From NCBI GenBank assembly GCA_027451565.1, contig DAIDJC010000004.1, positions 1-35,151 on the forward strand: DNA of 35,151 nucleotides, in the 5' to 3' direction. The position numbers and the translations under genes were made by a program. A model generated the notes under the pieces. It was not told the origin of the DNA, did no database searches, and was given only the letters and a program-made list of their open reading frames with translations. This document shows positions 8,669 to 15,839 of this stretch, piece by piece. The stretch's first letter is position 1, and each line of letters opens with the position of its first letter. This stretch comes from Limisphaerales bacterium (lineage in GTDB: Bacteria; Verrucomicrobiota; Verrucomicrobiia; Limisphaerales; UBA11358).

Positions 8669-9621
8669 TTTCGTCCGCGATGCTCCTCATAGGCGCTGAT
8701 AATGCGCTGCACAAGCGGGTGGCGGACCACATCCCGCCGGGTGAATTCCACGATGGCAATCCCTTCAGTAGCCCGGAGCGCCCTGTGTGCTTCCGCCAGG
8801 CCGGAGGATTTTTGCGGTGGAAGGTCCACCTGGGTTTCGTCCCCTGTGATGACTGCCTTGGAACCATTGCCCAGCCTGGTGAGAAACATCAGCATTTGTT
8901 CCGTGGTGGAATTCTGGGCCTCGTCAAGAATGATAAAGGCATTGTTAAGAGTCCGGCCCCGCATATAGGCCAGAGGGGCAATTTCGATGGACCCGCGCTC
9001 CATTAATTTTTGGATTTCCTCGGCAGGCTGCATGTCTTGCAGCGCATCGTGGAGCGGGCGCAGGTAGGGGGTGATTTTTTCCTGCAAATCGCCCGGCAAA
9101 AACCCGAGCGCCTCGCCCGCTTCCACGGCTGGCCGGGTGAGAATGATGCGGGAGACCGAGCCATGTTTCAGAGATGCCAGGGCCATGGCCACTGCCAGAT
9201 AGGTTTTGCCTGTGCCAGCCGGTCCGATGCCAAAGGTGATGTCATGTTTTCGAATGGCTTCCAGGTACTTTTTCTGGCCCATGGTCCGGGCGATAACGCC
9301 GGGCCTGCGTTCGTGGGTATGCACCCGGTCGCTGACCATTTGCTCCAAAATGGAGGCTCCCTCCTCCTTGACAATGTTCAAGGCATGGCTGAAATCACGA
9401 TTTTTGACCGGGGTGCCGGACCGGAGCAGGTCTTGCAAGGAAGAGAAAAGCTGTTTGGCCTTTTCAACGGCGTCCTTGGGCCCCTCCAGCCGAATCCAGC
9501 CATCGCGGGTGGTGGTTTTGACCCCCAACTCGTCCTCAAGCAGTTGGAGGTTGCGTGGGTCATGGTTGAACAACTGCTGCGCAAATCGTCCGTTTTCAAA
9601 ATGAAGTGTTTCAGCGGCCAC
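8665..9621 (-). CDS. PhoH family ATPase (YbeZ-like)
   Basis: This is a cytoplasmic P-loop ATPase of the PhoH/YbeZ family, thought to work with YbeY in RNA metabolism. At 318 residues it has the family's usual N-terminal KH-like region (about 25-70), a Walker A motif GPAGTGKT at 133-140, the signature RIILTRPAVEAGEALGFLPG after it, a Walker B stretch FIILDEAQN and the ITGDETQVDLP motif. It starts at GTG 9621 (MAAETLHFENGRF). The assigned start gives a 39-base gap to the upstream HIT gene, and the 3' end overlaps ybeY by four bases, so the three genes are likely one transcript. The family is certain. The name ybeZ is used in E. coli, so I leave the symbol blank. Confidence 0.94.
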   Translation of the reverse strand: MAAETLHFENGRFAQQLFNHDPRNLQLLEDELGVKTTTRDGWIRLEGPKDAVEKAKQLFSSLQDLLRSGTPVKNRDFSHALNIVKEEGASILEQMVSDRVHTHERRPGVIARTMGQKKYLEAIRKHDITFGIGPAGTGKTYLAVAMALASLKHGSVSRIILTRPAVEAGEALGFLPGDLQEKITPYLRPLHDALQDMQPAEEIQKLMERGSIEIAPLAYMRGRTLNNAFIILDEAQNSTTEQMLMFLTRLGNGSKAVITGDETQVDLPPQKSSGLAEAHRALRATEGIAIVEFTRRDVVRHPLVQRIISAYEEHRGRK

Positions 9622-9660
9622 AATTATGAAACGCCCGGGGGCGGAAAAAGGTTGTTGGAT

Positions 9661-10155
9661 TTATTCAATCGAGCGGGCCAGTTCCGCGCGCAGTTTGGCG
9701 GCAATATCCTTCATGGCTTCCGGCACCACGCCGGTCCTGGCCAGCACAGGCATGAAATTGGTGTCTCCCGTCCAGCGGGGAACAATATGCACGTGCAAGT
9801 GATCCTGAATGCCAGCTCCGGCCACCTTGCCCAGGTTTATGCCCACATTAAAGCCATCCGGTTTCATGGTATGCGTCAGGGCGTTGATGCAACGCCGCGC
9901 CAGTTTCCAGAGATCCGTCATTTCCTCAAGGGTGAGGCCGTTCAAGTCGGCCACTTCCTTGTAGGGCACCACCATGAGATGGCCGCCGTTATAGGGATAA
10001 CGGTTCAAAAGAGCAAAGCAGGAGCGATCCCGGGCAATCACATAATTGGCTTCATCGTCCAAGTCCTGGGCGATCCGGCCAAATATGCCCTGCTTGTTTT
10101 CTGGTTTGGGCGAAAGGATGTATTCGATCCGCCACGGGGCATGCAAACATTCCAT
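9661..10155 (-). CDS. HIT family nucleotide hydrolase/phosphorylase
   Basis: This 164-residue HIT protein acts on nucleotide phosphoesters. Its layout resembles the actinobacterial Ap4A phosphorylase (Rv2613c-like) group more than the short Hint proteins: an N-terminal extension with WRIEYILSPKPE, then CFALLNRYPYNGGHLMVVPY at about 46-65, and the catalytic HIT motif DHLHVHIVPRW at 118-128 with H119, H121 and H123. I see no signal peptide. It starts at ATG 10155 without a clear Shine-Dalgarno site and lies 39 bases before phoH on the same strand, so it may lead that operon. The exact substrate is inferred, not shown. Confidence 0.9.
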   Translation of the reverse strand: MECLHAPWRIEYILSPKPENKQGIFGRIAQDLDDEANYVIARDRSCFALLNRYPYNGGHLMVVPYKEVADLNGLTLEEMTDLWKLARRCINALTHTMKPDGFNVGINLGKVAGAGIQDHLHVHIVPRWTGDTNFMPVLARTGVVPEAMKDIAAKLRAELARSIE

Positions 10156-10268
10156 GACAGCAAGTTAAGAGTAGCCATGAAGAAGGAAAGCAGGAAAACA
10201 CGGTTGAAATGCCCAAGCCCCTGCTGCGCGGTCCTTTTATGGGGGCAGGAACGAATCCTGGAGGGTCA

Positions 10269-11456
10269 TTAAGGTTTGTCGCTGGAGGGGTCTGAGTCTG
10301 GAAACAGGCCGATGATGGCTTCGGCTGCGCGGTTGCACGCCCCGGGAGTGCCCAGTCCAGCCATGATTTTTTGTAATTCCGTCCTCATGGCGCTTCGCGC
10401 GGCCTGGTTTTGAAGCAAGGCCGCAGTTGCGCGGGCCAGATTTTCAGGGGTGGCATTTTGCTGGATGAACTCAGGGAAAACCATGCGGCCTGCCAGGAGG
10501 TTGGGCATGGTGAGGGAATTCACGGTGATGATGCGTCGGCCAATCTCATAGGTCAGCCATGATGTCTTATACAGGGTTACCGTGGGCAACCCATGCAGTG
10601 CGCATTCCAGGGTGACCGTTCCGGTGGATGCCAGGGCCACGTCGGCCCGGGTCATGGCTTCCGCCAAGCCTCCGCATTGAAAAATGGCTTGGCCTCCGAA
10701 AGTTTTAGCCAGGGCGAGCAGGTGGTCGTTGGGCAGCACCATCCGCGCCGTGGCAGATGGAAAAGCAACGCGCAGCTTTTGAATGGCTTGAAGCAGGATG
10801 GGAACATGGCGCTTTAATTCTCCCCGGCGGCTTCCAGGCAGGAGCAGGATTTCCGGAGCCGAAGGGATGATGGCCCGGGATGAGTCATGGGGATTGGGAG
10901 CCGTTTGCACGGCAACCCGGTCCAGCATGGGATGTCCGACAAACACCACCCTCAAACCGGGAGCATGAGATGCGTACCAGGCCTTTTCAAAGGGAAAAAT
11001 ACTCAGCAAAAGATCATGGTCTTTTTCCATTTGCAGGGCCCGCTTGGGGCGGGAAGCCCATACCTGGGGTGAGACAAACTGGATAATCCTGGGATTCCAA
11101 CCGCCGCCGGATGGTTTTTTTCCGGTTAATTTGGAAATGGCGCGGGCGAACCTAAGATTGAATCCGCCATAATCAACGCCGATGATGGCGTCTGGTTTTT
11201 GGGTTTGGGCGAGTCGAACCAGGTTCAGGAAATGGCGTCTAAACGTGGGATAATGGCGGAGGACATCCGTAAGTCCGGTGACGGCGAGGTGGGTGAGGTC
11301 CAAAACCGTTTCAACACCTGAGGCGGCCATTTTGGGCCCGCCAATCCCGAAAAATGTGGCGTTTGGAAGTCTCTGGCGCAGGGCCAGAACCAGTTCCGAT
11401 GCAAGTTGATCGCCGCTCGGTTCCCCGGCGATCAGCATGAATTTCAAGGGTTTCAT
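10269..11456 (-). CDS. lpxB: Lipid-A-disaccharide synthase LpxB
   Basis: LpxB joins UDP-2,3-diacyl-GlcN to 2,3-diacyl-GlcN-1-phosphate to make the lipid A disaccharide; it is a GT19 enzyme on the inner face of the inner membrane. Clear marks are the N-terminal MLIAGEPSGDQLASELV, FFGIGGPKMAASGVE, AVTGLTDVLRHYP, VDYGGFNLRFA, QFVSPQVWASRP, LLLPGSRRGELKRH and ALASTGTVTLECAL. I chose ATG 11456 (MKPLKFMLIAGEPSGD), giving about 395 residues; the ORF track adds 20 residues that would run into the upstream gene. Together with the oxidoreductase 25 bases upstream it probably forms a lipid A operon. Its presence indicates an LPS-type outer membrane. Confidence 0.96.
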   Translation of the reverse strand: MKPLKFMLIAGEPSGDQLASELVLALRQRLPNATFFGIGGPKMAASGVETVLDLTHLAVTGLTDVLRHYPTFRRHFLNLVRLAQTQKPDAIIGVDYGGFNLRFARAISKLTGKKPSGGGWNPRIIQFVSPQVWASRPKRALQMEKDHDLLLSIFPFEKAWYASHAPGLRVVFVGHPMLDRVAVQTAPNPHDSSRAIIPSAPEILLLPGSRRGELKRHVPILLQAIQKLRVAFPSATARMVLPNDHLLALAKTFGGQAIFQCGGLAEAMTRADVALASTGTVTLECALHGLPTVTLYKTSWLTYEIGRRIITVNSLTMPNLLAGRMVFPEFIQQNATPENLARATAALLQNQAARSAMRTELQKIMAGLGTPGACNRAAEAIIGLFPDSDPSSDKP

Positions 11457-11481
11457 GATCGGGCTGATGAGCCGCCCATCC

Positions 11482-12513
11482 TCACTGGATGGCTTGAATC
11501 TGGCGGGTGATTTCAAAAGCCAGGTCCAGGGCCTGCTTGGCTTGTTCGCCGCTGACGACAGGGGTTTGCCTTCGGCGCACGCATTCTATAAAACTTTGCA
11601 ATTCCAATTTCAAAGGCTCGTCTTTCGTTATGGGCACAGGTTCACGGACAATTTTGCGCCCGGCAAACTCGCTGACAATGGCCGAGTCCTTGCCAAATCC
11701 GAGTTTGGCCGCAAGGACTTTTTTGAGAAGGGAACTGGTTTCTTCGCCATCCCGGGCCACGCGGTAAATGAATCCTTCCTGCACCCGATAGTCCAGGGAG
11801 ATGTAACAGGGATCGTTTGGTCCGCTGAATACGCGGATTTTGCGCATGCGTTCCGGACTGATGCGGCTGGCGGTGAGGTTGGCCACGCTGCCGTTGGCAA
11901 AACGAAGGCGCACGTTGGCGATGTCCTCGCTCCGGCTTAGGACGGGGATTCCGGTGGCATCCACATGGGTAACCGGGGATTGCACGATTGCCAGCACCAC
12001 GTCGAGGTCGTGAATCATGAGGTCCAGCACCACGCCAATGTCCACGGATCTGGAGGAATAGGGCGAAAGACGATGGCACTCGATGAATTTGGGCTGCGTG
12101 GCAATTTCTTTGAGCACCGTAAAAACCGGGTTGAATCGTTCCACATGTCCGACTTGAAGCACGCAATGATGGCGCTGGGCAAGGGTGATCAACTGCCCGG
12201 CTTGGGCAGGATCATCCGTCATTGGCTTTTCCACCAGCACATGCTTTCCAGCCAGGAGCAGTGATTCTGCCATGGAAAAATGGGTGGAGGTGGGGGTGAC
12301 AATGCTAAAGGCATCACTGATCTTGGAAGCCTCCTCAAGACTTGAAAAAGCTCGTGTTTGGAACTTTTCGGCGATTTTGCGGGCGGTGTCGGCATGGATG
12401 TCGTACAAACCGGTTAATTCCACCTCGCCCGCTTTTTGCATTTCGGTGTAAATGCGGACGTGATGCTGGCCCAACGATCCGGTTCCCAAAACTGCCACTT
12501 TAATCTTTCCCAT
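11482..12513 (-). CDS. Gfo/Idh/MocA family oxidoreductase, probably linked to lipid A
   Basis: This is a cytoplasmic NAD(P)-dependent sugar oxidoreductase of about 343 residues. It has the Rossmann start KVAVLGTGSLGQHHVRIY, the family motif LVEKPMTDD and the QVGHVERFNP segment, then a C-terminal alpha/beta domain with DLMIHDLDVVLAIV. I chose ATG 12513; the track starts at an upstream TTG. It lies just upstream of lpxB. I recall Gfo/Idh genes between lpxA/lpxI and lpxB in several phyla, and GnnA, which oxidises the 3-OH of UDP-GlcNAc on the way to amide-linked lipid A, is of this family. The aminotransferase partner GnnB is not in the window, so GnnA activity is only a hypothesis. Confidence 0.85.
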   Translation of the reverse strand: MGKIKVAVLGTGSLGQHHVRIYTEMQKAGEVELTGLYDIHADTARKIAEKFQTRAFSSLEEASKISDAFSIVTPTSTHFSMAESLLLAGKHVLVEKPMTDDPAQAGQLITLAQRHHCVLQVGHVERFNPVFTVLKEIATQPKFIECHRLSPYSSRSVDIGVVLDLMIHDLDVVLAIVQSPVTHVDATGIPVLSRSEDIANVRLRFANGSVANLTASRISPERMRKIRVFSGPNDPCYISLDYRVQEGFIYRVARDGEETSSLLKKVLAAKLGFGKDSAIVSEFAGRKIVREPVPITKDEPLKLELQSFIECVRRRQTPVVSGEQAKQALDLAFEITRQIQAIQ

Positions 12514-12620
12514 GCCAAAGGATAGGGTTCCCAATCAAAGCTTCAAAGGGCAAATTCAAGGAGCAGCTCACTTGAAAATAGACCTTTTAACCCATGGCTC
12601 AAGGTTATTAGACTCTGGGT

Positions 12621-13262
12621 GTGCCTGTGAATTTGCAATTTGTACCGTTGATATTGGCAGCCTATTTCCTCGGGTCCATCCCTTTTGGGGTCCTCATGGC
12701 CCGGGCTCGCGGTGTGGACCTTCGCAAGCAAGGCAGTGGAAACATAGGAGCCACCAATGCCATGCGGGTTTTGGGCAAACCGGCCGGTTTGTCGGTTTTA
12801 TTTTTGGATGCGCTCAAGGGTTATGCAGCCGTGCATTGGTTGCCAGAGCTTAACCAAGCGCTGGAGCCGGGTCATGGTGCGGTTCCAGAATGGGTGCCGT
12901 TGCTGGCCGGGATTGCCGCTGTTTTGGGCCATAATTACACCATTTGGCTGCGTTTCCATGGCGGCAAGGGAATTGCCACCACCGCAGGGGTTTATGCCGC
13001 TCTGGCGCCTTGGCCTTTGCTGCTGGCTGTTGGCGTCTTTGTCGTCATGGTGGCTCTCACGCGCTACGTGTCCCTGGGATCCATCGCTGCGGCTGTGGCT
13101 TTGCCCTTGGCGGTTTGTTTGATGTGCCCGGGGAATCCATCCCTGAAGTGGGTGACAATAGCCTTGGGAGTCATGGCTGTGGTCAAGCATCGCTCCAATC
13201 TTAAGCGGTTGCTCGCTGGAACGGAAAACCGCCTGGGTCAGAAAAAGACGGGAAGCTCATAA
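12621..13262 (+). CDS. plsY: Acyl-phosphate:glycerol-3-phosphate acyltransferase PlsY
   Basis: PlsY transfers an acyl group from acyl-phosphate to glycerol-3-phosphate, the first membrane step of phospholipid synthesis. The 213-residue protein has several membrane helices and the conserved loops: GSIPFGVLMAR near residue 18, GSGNIGATNAMRVLGK at about 39-54, LDALKGYAAV, and GHNYTIWLRFHGGKGIATTAG at about 102-122. It starts at GTG 12621 (a second GTG follows two codons later). It diverges from the oxidoreductase gene across about 107 bases and is followed after three bases by gpsA, which supplies its substrate. The pairing is common in bacteria. Confidence 0.96.
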   Translation: MPVNLQFVPLILAAYFLGSIPFGVLMARARGVDLRKQGSGNIGATNAMRVLGKPAGLSVLFLDALKGYAAVHWLPELNQALEPGHGAVPEWVPLLAGIAAVLGHNYTIWLRFHGGKGIATTAGVYAALAPWPLLLAVGVFVVMVALTRYVSLGSIAAAVALPLAVCLMCPGNPSLKWVTIALGVMAVVKHRSNLKRLLAGTENRLGQKKTGSS

Positions 13263-13265
13263 TTC

Positions 13266-14249
13266 ATGAAAATAACGGTTCTTGGAGCAGGTGCCTGGGG
13301 CACAGCACTGGCACATTTGTTATGCGAGGGTGTCAACGAGGTGACGCTTTGGGGCCATGACGCCTCCCGTCTTCAGGCCATCGCGCAAAGCCGATCCAAT
13401 CATCTTTATCTGCCTGGCATTCAACTTTCCTCCAAATTAATTTGTGAACCGGATTTGGCACTTGCACTGAACAGCCCGGATGTGGTCGTCATGGCGGTCC
13501 CTTCCAAGGTGTTCCGTTCTTTGGCTGGAGAGCTTGGCGCCTTCCAGGGCATTGTGGTGAGTGCCACCAAAGGAATTGAAGCAGGGACTGGACTGACCAT
13601 GTGCGGCATTTTGGCAGAATGCGCGCCAGGCGCCAAACCAGCAGCCTTGTCCGGGCCTACCTTGGCCTTGGAGGTGGCTTCTGGAGTGCCCAGCGCTATC
13701 ACGGTTGCTAGCGGCCAGGCTGATGTGGCCACTTTTGTCCAACAGCTTTTCCACCGGCCAAGGTTCAGGGTGTACACGAGCACGGACCTCAAGGGGGTGG
13801 AAATGGGTGGCGCGCTCAAAAATGTGATCGCCATCGCCGCAGGCGTTTGTGACGGTCTGGGTTTTGGGGATAATTCCAAGGCAGCCCTGGTCACGCGCGG
13901 TTTGGCAGAAATGCGGCGGCTGGGCGTGGCAGTCGGTTCGCGCCATGAAACCTATACCGGATTGAGCGGCTTGGGTGACCTCATGGTCACGTGCTTTTCC
14001 AGACACAGCCGCAACCGCTCCTTTGGGGAACAGATTGGTCGCGGAAAAACCGTTTCGGAGATACTGAGCGTTTCCAAGTCGGTGGTGGAGGGGTATCCCA
14101 CCGCCGCATCGGCCCATGAACTGACTGTCCGCCTGGGGGTGGATGCGCCCATATTGACGGAAATCAAGGCCCTATTGTATGAAGGTAAAAATCCCGCCCT
14201 GGTGCTGGAGCATTTGACCGCCCGGGATTCCAAAGCGGAATCGCCTTGA
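13266..14249 (+). CDS. gpsA: Glycerol-3-phosphate dehydrogenase [NAD(P)+]
   Basis: GpsA reduces dihydroxyacetone phosphate to sn-glycerol-3-phosphate for phospholipid synthesis. The 327-residue cytoplasmic enzyme has the dinucleotide-binding start ITVLGAGAWGTALAHLL, VVMAVPSKVFR, SATKGIE, AALSGPTLALEVASG, and the catalytic Lys region GGALKNVIAIAAGVCDGLG, then GLSGLGDLMVTCFSRHSRNR. Length and motif order are standard. The ATG lies three bases after the plsY stop, with a weak GGAAG about ten bases upstream of it. The gene ends 18 bases before the convergent M50 protease gene, with no hairpin terminator in that gap. Confidence 0.97.
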   Translation: MKITVLGAGAWGTALAHLLCEGVNEVTLWGHDASRLQAIAQSRSNHLYLPGIQLSSKLICEPDLALALNSPDVVVMAVPSKVFRSLAGELGAFQGIVVSATKGIEAGTGLTMCGILAECAPGAKPAALSGPTLALEVASGVPSAITVASGQADVATFVQQLFHRPRFRVYTSTDLKGVEMGGALKNVIAIAAGVCDGLGFGDNSKAALVTRGLAEMRRLGVAVGSRHETYTGLSGLGDLMVTCFSRHSRNRSFGEQIGRGKTVSEILSVSKSVVEGYPTAASAHELTVRLGVDAPILTEIKALLYEGKNPALVLEHLTARDSKAESP

Positions 14250-14267
14250 AATCCACAATCAAAAAAT

Positions 14268-15191
14268 TTACGGACTGGAGAAAATCACCGGCGGGATGGG
14301 GGCCTGCCGCCATGCGGGCAGTGGACTGTGATTGCCACATTCCAGGCATTGCATGGTGTTGAAAGGGATATTGCAAGCCGGGCAGGCGCCCTGCGAGGCA
14401 AAGGGATCCAGGTTCGAGTGGCATTGCGGACAGCGCCACACATTACCGATCACCGGGGCTGCCTTGCAAAATGGACAGTGGCAATCCTCCCGGCGAGGCA
14501 ATTGATCGCGGGACTTCAGTATGCCGGACTGTTTAAATCCCTGCCAGCACTGTATGAGGACGAATATCATTAAAGTCCCCAGCCAAAGCAATTGATGTTG
14601 GATTGCGTAATAGACAATAAGACAAGTCCCTGCGAAACCAATAAGCGAGGCAACCCTCAAGCTGTTGGCTTTGCCCATGAAAAACCACAGGATGGAGCGC
14701 AGGATTTGACCTCCATCCAGCGGGTAAATGGGTAACATGTTAAAAGCCAACAGGGTAATGTTTATGTAATAGATGACATGAACCCAGGTAAAGAGGTTGG
14801 GATAAGAATAGGACCAACCCAGGTGATTGCTGAAAGAGACCACCAAGGCGAGTAAAGGGGCAAGGATGACGTTCACCATCGGGCCAGCGGCGATGCTCCA
14901 AAGCTGTGCCCCGGGACGCGGGGGAGGAGATACATAAGCCACACCGCCCATGGGCCACAGGACAATGTCGTGGGTTTGTCCTCCGGTTTGGCGGCAGGCC
15001 AGTTGATGGCCAAATTCGTGAAGCAGGACAATAAAGAACAGCGCCAGCACCTCCATGATATTCCATCCGATTGAATTATATTCGCGCGGCAAACTGGCAA
15101 GGACAAAAAAGGCCAGGAACCATGTCCAATGCAAATAGACGGAAATGCCAAACAACCGAAAAATGCGCAGGGCGTAACGTTTTGTGGGCAT
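14268..15191 (-). CDS. M50 (site-2-protease-like) membrane metalloprotease with C-terminal zinc ribbons
   Basis: This is a polytopic membrane zinc protease of the SpoIVFB/Rv2625c-like M50 group. Numbered from ATG 15191, the zinc site HEFGH is at 58-62 inside a membrane segment (IVLLHEFGHQLACR), and the third-ligand motif NMLPIYPLDGG is at about 151-161. Several more hydrophobic helices follow to about 220. The tail (about 235-290) has Cys pairs CHCPFC, CPQC, CPAC and CLEC, which would form two zinc ribbons in the cytosol. The ATG overlaps the thrH stop as TAATG, so the two are coupled. The track's longer start (MQNPGTFI) lies inside thrH and is less likely. The substrate is unknown, and no sigma or anti-sigma partner is adjacent. 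Confidence 0.88.
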   Translation of the reverse strand: MPTKRYALRIFRLFGISVYLHWTWFLAFFVLASLPREYNSIGWNIMEVLALFFIVLLHEFGHQLACRQTGGQTHDIVLWPMGGVAYVSPPPRPGAQLWSIAAGPMVNVILAPLLALVVSFSNHLGWSYSYPNLFTWVHVIYYINITLLAFNMLPIYPLDGGQILRSILWFFMGKANSLRVASLIGFAGTCLIVYYAIQHQLLWLGTLMIFVLIQCWQGFKQSGILKSRDQLPRREDCHCPFCKAAPVIGNVWRCPQCHSNLDPFASQGACPACNIPFNTMQCLECGNHSPLPAWRQAPIPPVIFSSP

Positions 15192-15793
15192 TATAAAAGT
15201 TCCCGGATTTTGCACAGCAGTTCGGCGTGCGATTCCACTGCTGGCAAACCGGGAAAAGCCTTTTTGACGTTATCCGGGGCATGAATCAAAAAACCATGGT
15301 CTGAGGCAAGCAACATGGCTGTGTCATTGTAGGAATCTCCCGCAGAGAGGACACGGAAATTGAGGGATTTGAGCGCCAGGACCGATTTTTTTTTCTGGTC
15401 CGGCTGGCGCAGCACGTAACCGGAGATGCGCCCCCGGGTCACCTCCAAGCGATGGCAAAACAGCGTGGGCCAGTTCAACTGGCTCATCAACGGTGTGGCA
15501 AATTGCTCGAAGGTGTCTGAAAGGATGATGACGGGAACCCATTCGCGGAGCGTGTTGAGAAAATCCAGGGCGCCGGGCAGGGGACAGAGCGTGCCGATCA
15601 CCTCCTGGATTTGAGTGAGCGTGATGCCATGGCGATCCAGGATTTCAATCCTGTACCGCATCAATTTGTCGTAATCCGGTTCATCCCGCGTGGTGCGGCG
15701 CAATTCAGGGATGCCGGTGCGCTCGGCTACGGCGATCCAGATTTCCGGCGTGAGCACGCCTTCCATGTCCAAAGTCACAAGAGTTTGCTGCAT
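15191..15793 (-). CDS. thrH: ThrH: phosphoserine phosphatase / homoserine phosphotransferase
   Basis: This 200-residue HAD-superfamily enzyme dephosphorylates phosphoserine and can move the phosphate to homoserine. It matches ThrH of Pseudomonas closely: LDMEGVLTPEIWIAVAE at the N-terminus (Asp9 nucleophile; the usual second Asp is Glu11), RDEPDYDKLMRYR, ILSDTFEQFATPLM, and AGDSYNDTAMLL. The Glu in the HAD motif is characteristic of ThrH and separates it from SerB. It starts at ATG 15793, 46 bases after the TMTC-like gene, and its stop overlaps the M50 gene start by one base. The link to the protease is positional only. Confidence 0.93.
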   Translation of the reverse strand: MQQTLVTLDMEGVLTPEIWIAVAERTGIPELRRTTRDEPDYDKLMRYRIEILDRHGITLTQIQEVIGTLCPLPGALDFLNTLREWVPVIILSDTFEQFATPLMSQLNWPTLFCHRLEVTRGRISGYVLRQPDQKKKSVLALKSLNFRVLSAGDSYNDTAMLLASDHGFLIHAPDNVKKAFPGLPAVESHAELLCKIRELL

Positions 15794-15839
15794 GGCGGGA
15801 GTTTTTCAAAAGGCGCGGGGTGTGTCGAGTCTTGCCCGG

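Noticed and set aside
9010-10272. 420-codon plus-strand ORF
   Set aside because: It is antisense to phoH and the HIT gene, both certain, and its translation shows no family features; it is a shadow of GC-rich coding sequence.
12514-12620. TTGAAA (12572) and TATTAG (12606) as a promoter for plsY
   Set aside because: The spacer would be about 28 bases, too long for a normal promoter.
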